Shown here one piece after another: positions 42,124 through 51,193 of a DNA stretch of 54,474 bases. The first letter of the stretch is position 1; each line of letters opens with the position of its first letter. A program made the position numbers and the translations under genes. Source of the DNA: Kaistella haifensis DSM 19056 (GTDB lineage: Bacteria > Bacteroidota > Bacteroidia > Flavobacteriales > Weeksellaceae); the NCBI RefSeq assembly GCF_000735695.2, contig NZ_JASZ02000025.1, positions 1-54,474 on the forward strand. The letters are read 5' to 3'. Under the pieces are notes generated by a model. The model saw only the letters and a program-made list of their open reading frames with translations. It was not told the DNA's origin and ran no database searches.

Positions 42124-44838
42124 ATGAATAAAAGAAAAACTATTTTGTCGGCTTCGGTATTGTTTTTTCTAGCATCCAATGCCTATGCACAAACCGACAG
42201 CACTAGAGTGAGCAATGTAGAGGAAGTGGTTATTTTAGGATCCAGAAATGGAGCAAGATCCAAAATCGACAGTCCGGTTCCTGTAGATGTTTTCAACTTG
42301 AAGCAGGAATCCTTGGTATTGCCTCAAACGAATATTTCTGCAATTTTAAATTCAGTTGCGCCATCATTTACCTCAACGATTCAAACCAACGCCGATGGAA
42401 CAGATCATTTGGATCCTGCTCAGTTGCGAGGTTTAGGACCTGATCAGGTTCTGGTTTTAGTAAACGGAAAAAGAAGACACACTTCTGCTTTGGTGAACGT
42501 CAATGGAAGTCCAGGTAGAGGAACAGTTGGTACAGATTTAAATGCGATTCCATCTTTTGCGATTCAAAAAATTGAAGTATTGAGAGATGGAGCTTCAGCG
42601 CAGTATGGCTCTGATGCAATTGCAGGAGTAATCAATTTAGCATTAAAGAACGATACCGGAAAGTTGGGTGGCCAGGTTTCTTACGGAGGAAATTTAACGC
42701 CAACAGCGAACGATCATACCGGAGATTTTGACGGACAAACCATCCAAGTTGACCTTAATTATGGTAATAAAATTGGGAAAAAAGGAGGTTTTTATAACCT
42801 AACCTGGGCATCCACTTTTAGAAATCCAACTTCAAGAGCCGGAACGGAAAGTGGCGCAATCTACAATGCTTACAACGCGATTGAGCAACGAGCATTAAAT
42901 AATGGTGTAAATCTTTCTTCGCTCTATAGTAATATCAACAACACTGCAAACACGCAGCAAATCATTGATAATATTCACCAATATTCGCAACAGGTAAACT
43001 ATTTTTCCCAGGAATTCCAGAATCAGATACAAAATGCCAATACAATTACTACTTTGCAAGGTCTATTAAAAGCGAATGTTACGGATCAGGAATTGTCTTA
43101 CCGTGGTTTGAACCGAAAAGATTTCAATATGCAAGTTGGGCAATCCAAGCTCAATAACCATCAGTTTTTTGCTAATATCGAAATGCCAATAAGTGATACT
43201 TGGAAGGTGTACACTTTTGGAGGTTTCAGTTTAAGAAATGGAACTTCCGGTGGGTTTTACAGACGACCAAATCAAAGCAGAACCTTTACCGGGATTTATC
43301 CTAATGGTTACTTACCGGAGATCGGAACCAATATTTTGGACCTTTCGCTTGCGGCGGGAATTAAGGGAAAATGGAATGGTTGGAACATAGATTTAAGCAA
43401 TACATTTGGCCAAAACTCATTTGATTATACCATTAAAAATACCGGAAATACTTCATTACGATTTGCCTCACCAAATGAATTTGATGCAGGTGGACTGAAG
43501 TTTTCTCAGAACACCGTTAATTTAGATTTTTCTAAGAATTATGATGTTCTAGAAGGTTTTAATGCTGCATTCGGAGCGGAACATCGTTTTGAAAACTTTC
43601 TTATTACTGCTGGTGAAGAAGCATCTTATACCGCTTATGACATCTACGGAAACCCGCAAACAGCATCCACGCCAAACAACATAAAACCAACCGACTTTTT
43701 TGGTAATTTGCTTCCAGGCAATTCGCAGGTATTTGGAGGTTTCCGTCCGGAAAATGCAGTGGATAAAAACCGTCAATCTGTTGCTGGTTATGTCGATTTG
43801 GAGATGAATTTCACCAATTGGCTTTTGGTAAATGCCGCTGCGAGATATGAAAATTATTCAGATTTTGGCTCTACTTTTAATTATAAAATAGCTTCACGAG
43901 TGAAGTTGGCCGATAATTTCAACTTTAGATTTGCAGGTTCTACCGGTTTCCGAGCGCCTTCCATTCATCAAATTTATTATAATGTAACATCAACTTTGTT
44001 TAGTGATGGGGTTTTGAAAGAAGTTGGCACTTTCAGCAACGATTCGCAAATCGCGCATTTATTGGGAATTCCGAAGTTGAAAGAAGAAAGTTCCAAATCT
44101 GCGAGTGTTGGGTTTACCTATAAAATACCGTCGGCAAATCTTACTTTTACGGCTGATGGATTTTTTACAAGGATCGACAACCGAATTATTCTTACAGGCC
44201 AGTTCCCAAGATCGGTTGCTCCTGAATTGTTTGATCAATCCGGTGTGAATTCCGCTCAATTCTTTACCAATGGTATCGATACTGAAACAAAAGGTTTGGA
44301 TGTGGTAATTTCTCATCACTCACGATTTTCTGAGGCGAAACTCGACAATAATTTTGCCATAAACCTCAACAGAACCAAGAGAGTGGGGGATATTCATTCT
44401 TCCGGCGCTTTACAAGCAGCTAATTTAGAGAATGTGTACTTTTCAGAAGCATCCAGGATTTATCTAGAAGAAGCGGTGCCAAAAGTTAAGGCGAGTTTAT
44501 CGCACAGTTTCACTTGGAAAGACGCTACTTTTTATCTTAGAAATACCTATTTCGGAAAAGTTACCAGTCCGGATATTATTGATGCAAATGGCGATGGAGT
44601 GGTATCTTTGAATGAACATCAAACGATTACCGATAAAATCGTTACCGATATTTCTGTCGCGTATCAACTGAATAAAAACCTTAGTATCACGCTAGGTACG
44701 AACAATTTATTTGATGTTTATCCGACGAAAAATCTTCCTGCTTCGTCAAATAATGATCAATTCGTTTATTCCAGGTCAACATCACAATTTGGTCAGAACG
44801 GAAGATATGTATTTTCAAGGCTGAACTTTAGCTTCTAG
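42124..44838 (+). CDS. TonB-dependent outer-membrane receptor
   Basis: A 904-residue receptor. The signal peptide is MNKRKTILSASVLFFLASNAYAQ with cleavage after A-Y-A. The plug domain has VEEVVILGSRNG, then LRGLGPDQVLVLVNGKRRH (key part DQVLVLVNGKRRH) and IEVLRDGASAQYGSDAIAGVIN. A long beta-barrel follows, with LLVNAAARYENYSDFG and FRFAGSTGFRAPS, and it ends in the terminal Phe typical of barrels. There is no carboxypeptidase-like N-terminal domain and no SusD partner, so it belongs to the iron/cobalamin/small-ligand type rather than the SusC type. The ligand is unknown. It is a single gene with promoter, possible operator and terminator. Confidence 0.93.
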   Translation: MNKRKTILSASVLFFLASNAYAQTDSTRVSNVEEVVILGSRNGARSKIDSPVPVDVFNLKQESLVLPQTNISAILNSVAPSFTSTIQTNADGTDHLDPAQLRGLGPDQVLVLVNGKRRHTSALVNVNGSPGRGTVGTDLNAIPSFAIQKIEVLRDGASAQYGSDAIAGVINLALKNDTGKLGGQVSYGGNLTPTANDHTGDFDGQTIQVDLNYGNKIGKKGGFYNLTWASTFRNPTSRAGTESGAIYNAYNAIEQRALNNGVNLSSLYSNINNTANTQQIIDNIHQYSQQVNYFSQEFQNQIQNANTITTLQGLLKANVTDQELSYRGLNRKDFNMQVGQSKLNNHQFFANIEMPISDTWKVYTFGGFSLRNGTSGGFYRRPNQSRTFTGIYPNGYLPEIGTNILDLSLAAGIKGKWNGWNIDLSNTFGQNSFDYTIKNTGNTSLRFASPNEFDAGGLKFSQNTVNLDFSKNYDVLEGFNAAFGAEHRFENFLITAGEEASYTAYDIYGNPQTASTPNNIKPTDFFGNLLPGNSQVFGGFRPENAVDKNRQSVAGYVDLEMNFTNWLLVNAAARYENYSDFGSTFNYKIASRVKLADNFNFRFAGSTGFRAPSIHQIYYNVTSTLFSDGVLKEVGTFSNDSQIAHLLGIPKLKEESSKSASVGFTYKIPSANLTFTADGFFTRIDNRIILTGQFPRSVAPELFDQSGVNSAQFFTNGIDTETKGLDVVISHHSRFSEAKLDNNFAINLNRTKRVGDIHSSGALQAANLENVYFSEASRIYLEEAVPKVKASLSHSFTWKDATFYLRNTYFGKVTSPDIIDANGDGVVSLNEHQTITDKIVTDISVAYQLNKNLSITLGTNNLFDVYPTKNLPASSNNDQFVYSRSTSQFGQNGRYVFSRLNFSF

Positions 44839-44852
44839 ATAAAGTTTCAATT

Positions 44853-44887
44853 AAAAAACGGATTCAATTATATTGAGTCCGTTTTTT
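44853..44887. terminator. Bidirectional terminator between the receptor and DUF3037 genes
   Basis: A 15-base stem (one G-T pair) of 44853-44867 with 44873-44887 around a 5-base loop, with A and T runs at its ends. Confidence 0.88.
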
Positions 44888-44902
44888 TATAATTAAAGAT
44901 TT

Positions 44903-45286
44903 CTACTTCACCAATTCTTCAAATAAACGGTTAAAAGTTGCATCTAAATCCTTTGTTTTCCCAGGATGTGGCCGTGAGGTCTGAATCACCGAACTTCTCA
45001 CGGCAGTCAGCCAGCGGAATCTTTCGGGAATATCCATAGTTCCTATTTCACCACCGGCTTTTTCGCCATTTGCAACATTTTTGAAGTTTTCCAGATTTTT
45101 TTTAATATCTTCAAAATCCAATTTGGAATGCATTAACTCAAATTTTTTCGGGCACAAATGAAATTCCATTCGGATGTATTTTTCCTTTTTAGAAAACAAT
45201 ACGAGACCGATATTGAAAAATTCTTCTCTCTCAACCATCGGAACAAGTCTTATTACCGCGTATTCGTAAATTTTATCCTCTTGCAT
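44903..45286 (-). CDS. DUF3037 family protein
   Basis: A 127-residue protein beginning YEYAVIRLVPMVEREEFFNIGLVLFS, the DUF3037 signature, and continuing with FRWLTAVRSSVIQTSRPHPG, which contains an Arg/His-rich conserved loop. Function is unknown. It overlaps the HipA-like kinase gene by 14 bases, and this pairing recurs in many bacteria. The sequence suggests a small enzyme-like or regulatory partner, but I cannot assign a role. It ends at a strong bidirectional hairpin. Confidence 0.85.
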   Translation of the reverse strand: MQEDKIYEYAVIRLVPMVEREEFFNIGLVLFSKKEKYIRMEFHLCPKKFELMHSKLDFEDIKKNLENFKNVANGEKAGGEIGTMDIPERFRWLTAVRSSVIQTSRPHPGKTKDLDATFNRLFEELVK

Positions 45287-46049
45287 TTTTGGCTTCGTTT
45301 AAAAATATTTCAGAATTTTCTAATCTGGTTTTCAGGAAATTAAAATAAATTTCTCGTATTTCTTCTGGCGATTCATCGGCGTCGTTCCATTTTAACCATT
45401 CTTCAGGGATTAAATTTACAATTGCCCGGAAAACATCATCATTCAAAACTGATTTTGCAAAGGCATCAGCTTTGTCCAGTTCCGAAGCCTGAGAAAGCAG
45501 AACGTGATCTTTTACATATTTGAAAGGTGTTTTCGCTGCGGACTCGAAGTTTTGCCAAGAATGGTGGAAATAAAATGATGCCCCGTTATCGATCACCCAC
45601 AATTCTTTGTGCCAAAGCAAAAGATTGGTATTTTTGAACGTACGATCGATATTGGTGATGAATGCATCCAGCCATACAATTTTCGATGCCAGTAGCGGAT
45701 CTATTTTTACGGATGCATCGTAAGCAATTGCTCCGGAAAGGAAATGTAAACCCAAATTTAATCCTTCGGAAAACTTTAGCAAATCCTGAATTTCTTCGTC
45801 GGCTTCCGTTCTTCCGAAGTCCACATCAAGGTTCGCAAAAACCAATTCTGGAATTTTCAAACCCAGAACTTCTGTAATTTTGCCACCTAAAAGTTCGGAG
45901 ATCAGCATTTTAACTCCATGACCAGCACCACGGAATTTTAAAACATATTTAAAATCATCATCAGCTTCCGCCAAAGCAGGCAACGAACCACCTTCGCGGA
46001 GTGGAAGAATGTAGCGCATCACCGTAACAGTTCTAAGAGATAAATCCAT
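45273..46049 (-). CDS. HipA-like kinase
   Basis: A 258-residue single-domain protein resembling HipA Ser/Thr kinases but without the HipA N-terminal domain or a HipB antitoxin. YVLKFRGAGHGVKMLISELL holds the ATP-binding Lys, LDAFITNIDRTFKNTNLL the catalytic Asp-Arg-x3-Asn motif and WVIDNGASFYFHHSW the metal-binding Asp. ATG 46049 is chosen over 46067. It is followed, with a 14-base overlap, by the DUF3037 gene. Kinase chemistry is plausible; the substrate is unknown. It is not clearly a toxin. Confidence 0.82.
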   Translation of the reverse strand: MDLSLRTVTVMRYILPLREGGSLPALAEADDDFKYVLKFRGAGHGVKMLISELLGGKITEVLGLKIPELVFANLDVDFGRTEADEEIQDLLKFSEGLNLGLHFLSGAIAYDASVKIDPLLASKIVWLDAFITNIDRTFKNTNLLLWHKELWVIDNGASFYFHHSWQNFESAAKTPFKYVKDHVLLSQASELDKADAFAKSVLNDDVFRAIVNLIPEEWLKWNDADESPEEIREIYFNFLKTRLENSEIFLNEAKNARG

Positions 46050-46099
46050 AAAATCAAAAATACACAAAAAAAGGGAAGTATCGGTTTTGGGATAGCAAA

Positions 46100-46573
46100 T
46101 TAGTCGTTGTGATAAGGTTTTCCTTGAAGAATTTGATCGGCACGATAGATTTGTTCAACAAAAAAGAGACGAATCATTTGATGGGTGAAAGTCATTTTCG
46201 ATAAAGACATTTTCTCGTTTGCCCGTTGATAAATTTCCTCCGAAAAACCATAAGCGCCACCGATAAAGAAAGAAATCCTTTTTACAGAAGCATTCATCCA
46301 AGTGTCGATTTTTGAGGCAAATTCTCGGCTGGTAAACTGTTTTCCTTTCTCGTCCAGCAAAATGATGTAATCGGAATTTTCGGTTTGATTGAGGAACAGT
46401 TTTGCTTCTTCTTTTTTGAGAAGATCGGGCGAAAGATATTTTGCATTTTTCACATCCGGGACTTCAGTGATTTCGAAATTCCAGTGTTTCGGGAGCCGAT
46501 TTTGATAATATTTTACAAGCCCGCTGATTTCTTTATCGTCAGTTTTTCCCATGCAAACCAAATTAATTCTCAT
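46100..46573 (-). CDS. rlmH: 23S rRNA pseudouridine-1915 N3-methyltransferase
   Basis: A 157-residue SPOUT methyltransferase that methylates pseudouridine 1915 in helix 69 of 23S rRNA. YIILLDEKGKQFTSREFA is the central strand, FFIGGAYGFSEEIYQRA the AdoMet-binding knot loop and LSKMTFTHQMIRLFFVEQIYRA the C-terminal knot helix. Length and order match RlmH exactly. The gene is divergent from the YihY gene, only 30 bases away. Confidence 0.96.
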   Translation of the reverse strand: MRINLVCMGKTDDKEISGLVKYYQNRLPKHWNFEITEVPDVKNAKYLSPDLLKKEEAKLFLNQTENSDYIILLDEKGKQFTSREFASKIDTWMNASVKRISFFIGGAYGFSEEIYQRANEKMSLSKMTFTHQMIRLFFVEQIYRADQILQGKPYHND

Positions 46574-46577
46574 TTCT

Positions 46578-46585
46578 TATCTTTG
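46578..46585 (+). promoter_or_regulatory. Probable -7 element (TATCTTTG) of the YihY-family gene
   Basis: TATCTTTG fits TAnnTTTG, 18 bases before ATG 46604, overlapping the upstream edge of rlmH. Confidence 0.5.
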
Positions 46586-46603
46586 TTCTGCAAATATAGA
46601 TTA

Positions 46604-47605
46604 ATGGGCATTAAAACTCCTCAATTCATTCTCAAAATTCGTGAATTTCTTGATAGTATTCATATCCCTTTTTTAGGCATTTCGCTATGGAAAATGTTTG
46701 AGATTTATGGGCAGGGCGTTTTCAAAATGCAAATTGGTAGAATTGCTGCGAGTATTTCGTGGAGTTTTTTCCTTAGTTTGTTTCCCTTTATTCTCTTTTT
46801 GCTGTCTTTATTACCCTATCTTCCGCATTACGACAAGCTTCAGTTCTATATTTTTGAGGTTTTAATGCACAATATTTTTCCTGCACATATTCAGAAAGAT
46901 GTTTCCGGTTATATTCAAACTTTTATTCTTCCTAATATGAAGAATATCAGTAATTTAACCATTATTTTTGCATTGATTTTTGCGGTGAACGGAACGCATT
47001 CTTTGATCAATGGGTTTAATCTTAATACCAATCTTAGAAGAGGTGTTGTAAAGGAATATTTGGTAGCATTTGTAATTACCATTGCGTTTATTTTTCTCAT
47101 TATCGCTTCGTTATTGGGGATTTATTATAGCGAAGTCGTCCTGAAACTCTTCACCCCTGAAATTAATATTTCCTGGTTGGTAGATAATATGTCGAAAATC
47201 ATCGGATTTATCTCTTTTCCTATTTTCTATTTTATCTTGCTGGCTCTTTTTTATTGGGTGGGTTGCCTTAAAATTACTACGTTTAAACAAGCAATGCCGG
47301 GAGCGGTATTTACCACAGTTTTATTTGTGATTCTTACCTATATTTTCGCGATTTATGTTAAAGATTTTGCCAGATATAATGTTCTTTACGGATCGATTGG
47401 ATCTATTATTTTGGTGATGGTTTGGGTGAATATCAATATCATTTTGATTCTTTTGGGCAACGAATTAAACATTGCTATTAAGAAAGTTCGAGTCGAAAAA
47501 ATGATCGCGGATGAAGTAAAATTGAATGCACAATATTTTGATCCGAATATTTTGCCAGATATGGAAGAAGCCGACGAATCGCACACGATTACTGCCAAAA
47601 AATAG
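46604..47605 (+). CDS. YihY/BrkB-family inner-membrane protein
   Basis: A 333-residue membrane protein with about six helices. RIAASISWSFFLSLFPFILFLLSLLPYLP holds the usual A-x-x-S-F-x-x-L-F-P signature (key part SLFPFILFLLSLLPYLP). NGTHSLINGFNLNTNLRRG and YGSIGSIILVMVWVNINIIL are the other conserved blocks. The ATG at 46604 gives the normal N-terminus. The family was once called RNase BN by mistake; it has no proven activity, and transport is possible. The gene is convergent with nhaA, two bases away. Confidence 0.87.
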   Translation: MGIKTPQFILKIREFLDSIHIPFLGISLWKMFEIYGQGVFKMQIGRIAASISWSFFLSLFPFILFLLSLLPYLPHYDKLQFYIFEVLMHNIFPAHIQKDVSGYIQTFILPNMKNISNLTIIFALIFAVNGTHSLINGFNLNTNLRRGVVKEYLVAFVITIAFIFLIIASLLGIYYSEVVLKLFTPEINISWLVDNMSKIIGFISFPIFYFILLALFYWVGCLKITTFKQAMPGAVFTTVLFVILTYIFAIYVKDFARYNVLYGSIGSIILVMVWVNINIILILLGNELNIAIKKVRVEKMIADEVKLNAQYFDPNILPDMEEADESHTITAKK

Positions 47606-47607
47606 AT

Positions 47608-48780
47608 TTACCGTAATCCTTTTCTTCTTTTGAAAGAGAAATTAAGCACGGCAAATCCTACAAGACCGGAGAGTAAAGATGCCACTAAAACGGCAAATTT
47701 AGCTTCGTCCTGAATCTCCGGAAATCCTTTAAATGAAAGCAAAGCGATGAAAATCGACATGGTAAAACCAATTCCTGCCAAAAGCCCGACTCCGATCATT
47801 TGAGACCAAGAACTTTTGTCTGGTAATGTGCTTATTTTCAGCTTGATAAAAATATAGGAAAATAAGTTGATGCCGATCACTTTACCTAAAAATAGTCCCA
47901 AAATAATTCCGTAACCGAAATTGCTGAAAAGTCCGTCTACCATTCCGTTTTTGAATGCAATATTGGTATTGGCAAGTGCAAAAATCGGCATAATGATAAA
48001 GTTAACCGGTAAGTGGAGTTTTTGCTCCAATTTTTCGAGCGGTGAAATTTCAGTCGTCGAAACATTAGTAGGAATCGCAAAAGCCAGCAAAACGCCTGCG
48101 ATCGTCGCATGAATGCCGGAATGATGCATAAAATACCACAGAAAAACTCCCGGAATAAGATAGAAAATATGTTTTACGACATTTAATCTGTTCAAAATGA
48201 TTAAAATAACAACCATCAAAGCGCTCAAACCTAAATAATCCCAATGAATTTGGTCGGTATAAAAAATGGCAATCACTACAATTGCGCCCAGATCATCAAC
48301 AATAGCAAGTGCAGCAAGAAAAATCTTCAGAGATACCGGTACTTTTTTTCCCAACATCGAAATGATTGCCAATGAAAAAGCGATATCCGTTGCCATCGGA
48401 ATTGCCCATCCTTTCGCAAAATCGGTTCCTTGATTGAAAAGGAAAAATATTAAAGCGGGAACCAGCATTCCACCAAGTGCAGCAACAATCGGCAATGAAG
48501 CATTCGAAAAACTGGAAAGTTCGCCTTCTACGATTTCGCGCTTTATTTCTAAACCGACAACCAGAAAGAATATCGCCATCAAACCATCATTAATCCAAAT
48601 ACTTACCGGATAATTTAGGTGGAAAATTTCAGTGCCTATTTTCGTGTCGAGCAGATTTTGAAAGGCATTGCCAAGTGATGAATTTGCGACCATCAAGGAA
48701 ACGGCAACGCAGAATATAAGTAAAATACCTGAAGATTGTGAATTATGTAGAAATTTTTTGAAATATTGAGTAATAAGCAT
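47608..48780 (-). CDS. nhaA: Na+/H+ antiporter NhaA
   Basis: A 390-residue antiporter with about 12 membrane helices. AIVDDLGAIVVIAIFY holds the two Asp residues that bind the exchanged ions. INDGLMAIFFLVVGLEIKREIVEGELS is the family block in helix II and its loop (key part FFLVVGLEIKREI), and GIGFTMSIFIALLSF the C-terminal block. It exports Na+ or Li+ in exchange for protons at alkaline pH. The gene is directly downstream of a RelA/SpoT gene on the same strand. Confidence 0.96.
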   Translation of the reverse strand: MLITQYFKKFLHNSQSSGILLIFCVAVSLMVANSSLGNAFQNLLDTKIGTEIFHLNYPVSIWINDGLMAIFFLVVGLEIKREIVEGELSSFSNASLPIVAALGGMLVPALIFFLFNQGTDFAKGWAIPMATDIAFSLAIISMLGKKVPVSLKIFLAALAIVDDLGAIVVIAIFYTDQIHWDYLGLSALMVVILIILNRLNVVKHIFYLIPGVFLWYFMHHSGIHATIAGVLLAFAIPTNVSTTEISPLEKLEQKLHLPVNFIIMPIFALANTNIAFKNGMVDGLFSNFGYGIILGLFLGKVIGINLFSYIFIKLKISTLPDKSSWSQMIGVGLLAGIGFTMSIFIALLSFKGFPEIQDEAKFAVLVASLLSGLVGFAVLNFSFKRRKGLR

Positions 48781-48796
48781 TAATTAATTTTTTTTG

Positions 48797-51001
48797 TTAA
48801 AGTCGTTTTACACGCGAAACCCCGTTGATATTTTTCAGTTGTTTGAAAGTTTCCTCTAATTGACTTCTGTTTTTCACTTCTAGATTGATGTTTCCCAAGA
48901 AAATACCGTTGTTGGATTCAATCGACATACTTTTCATATCCATGTTCATTGAATTACTGATCACCGCGGTGATATCGTTAATCATTCCCATTCTGTCTAA
49001 GCCCTCGATTTCAATTTTAATTCTGTTTTTGAAGCTTTCTTCATTCACCCATTTTGCGGGAAGAACTCGATAATCGTATTGTGCACGCAAGTTAATTGCA
49101 TTCGGGCAATTATCGTTATGGACTTTTATCCCATCAGAAATGGTGATGAAACCAAAGATTTTATCACCCGGAATTACGGTACAACATTTCGCGAAACCGT
49201 AGTTCATTTTTTCTTCATCTTTCCCAAAAACAATCAAATCTAAATTGGTTTCCGGAGCTTCTTCGAAGGCCTCATTTTTGTTGGGAGATTTTCGGAAACG
49301 TTGCAAAATATTGCTGAAAAGGCTTTTCCCTTCAGAGTATTTTTTAATGTCGCCGATATCCAAACTACCATTTTGGAAACCTAAAAATAATTCCTGCGAA
49401 GATTTTAGGTTGAAGAATTTCTGCATTTTATTGATTTCCTCATCATTAAAATTCAATTTTGCGTGGCGCATTTTTCTTTGCAAAATTTCTTTTCCTTCTT
49501 CTACCAAATGATTTTTTTCAGAATTTAAAATCGCTTTAATCTTCGATTTGGCCTTTGAAGTGACCACGAAATCAAGCCAATCTGCTTTGGGTTTTTGGTT
49601 TTGTGATGACAGGATATCAACTTGATCACCGTTTTGCAAAACATAAGAAATAGGAACCAGTTTTCCGTTTACTTTCGCGCCGAGACATTTGGTCCCCAAA
49701 TCGGAATGCACTGAAAATGCAAAATCTAAAGCAGTAGAACCTGTAGGAAGAATCTTTATTTCCCCTTTTGGCGTGAAAACAAAAACCTCTTTGGAGTACA
49801 GATTCAGTTTGATATTATCTAAAAGTTCCGTAGTACTCAGCGATTGTTGGTTTTCTAGAACTTCGCGGATTTCGGTAACCCAAGTTTCGAAGTTTTTCTC
49901 GTCGCTGTTTTGTCGGAATCCTTCTTTGTACTTATAGTGAGCCGCCACACCTTTTTCGGCAATATCGTCCATTCTTTCGGACCGGATTTGTACTTCAATC
50001 CACTTTTTATCAGGTCCTAAAACGGTAAGGTGTAAACTTTCGTATCCGGTCGATCGAGGTTGGGTAATCCAGTCGCGCATTCGCTGAGGATTGCTGTGAT
50101 AAAGGTCTGTTACGATGGAATAGATTTTCCAGGCAAGGAATTTTTCGTTTTTAGCATCCGAACGGTAAATAATTCGAATTGCATAGTTGTCATATACTTC
50201 ATCAAAGGTTACGCCCTGTTTCAGCATTTTCCTGTAAATCGATGAAATGGCTTTTGCGCGGCCTTTTATCGAGAAGCTTAATCCCTCATTGATCAACTGT
50301 TCAGAAACTTCTTTCTTAAATTCTTCGATGTATTTTTCTCTGCTTTCTTTCGCGAGTTCCAATCTTTCGACGATATCAAAATAGACATCAGGATTGTTGA
50401 ATTTTAAAGACAAATCCTCCAATTCCGATTTGATGCTATAAAGTCCCAAACGATGGGCAAGTGGCGCATAAATGTAAACGGTTTCCGAAGCGATTTTCTT
50501 TTGTTTTTCAGGCGTCATGCTTTCCAAGGTTCGCATATTGTGGAGCCGGTCTGCAATTTTAATTAAAATAACGCGGAAATCTTCGGAAAGGGTAAGCAAA
50601 AGTTTACGGTAATTTTCCGACTGAATGGAGATGTTCTGATGGTTCATCACCGAAATTTTGGTGAGACCGTTCACGATATCAGCGATTTTTTTGCCGAATA
50701 TTTTTTTGAGGTCTTCGTAGGTGTATTCAGAATCTTCGATTACATCGTGGAGCAGAGCACAAGCGATAGAAGTTGCACCTAAACCGATTTCGTTGGCCAC
50801 AATTTTCGCCACTTCAATTGGGTGATAAATATAGGGTTCGCCGGTTTTTCTACGCTGATCTTTGTGGGCATCCAAAGCAATATCGAACGCTTTTCGGATC
50901 AGTTTGTTTTGTTCCTCATCCAAAGTGCGGTACGTATTGGAAATCAAATCCTTGTAGCGAGCGAGGATTTCCTTGTTTTCTTGTTCTAAATCGTAAACCA
51001 T
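48797..51001 (-). CDS. Bifunctional (p)ppGpp synthetase/hydrolase (RelA/SpoT family)
   Basis: A 734-residue long RSH protein. The N-terminal HD hydrolase has RRKTGEPYIYHPIEVAKIV and ALLHDVIEDSEYTYEDL (key part LLHDVIEDSEYT), with the HD metal pair intact. The synthetase domain has YAIRIIYRSD, TGYESLHLTVLGP and VEIQVRS-type IEVQIRSERMDDIAE. TGS (EVFVFTPKGEIKILPTGSTALDFA) and ACT (DRMGMINDITAVISNSMNMD) domains follow. The intact HD pair suggests both activities. ATG 51001 is chosen over a TTG at 51007. It is the only long RSH in the window and should set the stringent response. Confidence 0.94.
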   Translation of the reverse strand: MVYDLEQENKEILARYKDLISNTYRTLDEEQNKLIRKAFDIALDAHKDQRRKTGEPYIYHPIEVAKIVANEIGLGATSIACALLHDVIEDSEYTYEDLKKIFGKKIADIVNGLTKISVMNHQNISIQSENYRKLLLTLSEDFRVILIKIADRLHNMRTLESMTPEKQKKIASETVYIYAPLAHRLGLYSIKSELEDLSLKFNNPDVYFDIVERLELAKESREKYIEEFKKEVSEQLINEGLSFSIKGRAKAISSIYRKMLKQGVTFDEVYDNYAIRIIYRSDAKNEKFLAWKIYSIVTDLYHSNPQRMRDWITQPRSTGYESLHLTVLGPDKKWIEVQIRSERMDDIAEKGVAAHYKYKEGFRQNSDEKNFETWVTEIREVLENQQSLSTTELLDNIKLNLYSKEVFVFTPKGEIKILPTGSTALDFAFSVHSDLGTKCLGAKVNGKLVPISYVLQNGDQVDILSSQNQKPKADWLDFVVTSKAKSKIKAILNSEKNHLVEEGKEILQRKMRHAKLNFNDEEINKMQKFFNLKSSQELFLGFQNGSLDIGDIKKYSEGKSLFSNILQRFRKSPNKNEAFEEAPETNLDLIVFGKDEEKMNYGFAKCCTVIPGDKIFGFITISDGIKVHNDNCPNAINLRAQYDYRVLPAKWVNEESFKNRIKIEIEGLDRMGMINDITAVISNSMNMDMKSMSIESNNGIFLGNINLEVKNRSQLEETFKQLKNINGVSRVKRL

Positions 51002-51169
51002 CTTCAAAAAATCGTTATTTACACGAAAATACGAAATTTATATGAATTTATTGCCATGAAATTGATTAAATCAAGGAATGAAAGATCGTTTTGTTCATCT
51101 TTCATAAAAGTGAAAAGGCAGTTTCTATAAAATGTGGATTCTGTGGCACTTTCCGAAGATATTATTCGT

Positions 51170-51177
51170 TATATTTG
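51170..51177 (+). promoter_or_regulatory. Probable -7 element (TATATTTG) of the carboxypeptidase gene
   Basis: TATATTTG fits TAnnTTTG, 16 bases before the ATG. No good -33 element. Confidence 0.5.
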
Positions 51178-51193
51178 AAAATAAAAAAGAAGA

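Noticed and set aside
45273-46049. A classical HipBA toxin-antitoxin system
   Set aside because: There is no HipB-like gene and no HipA N-terminal domain; the partner is DUF3037.
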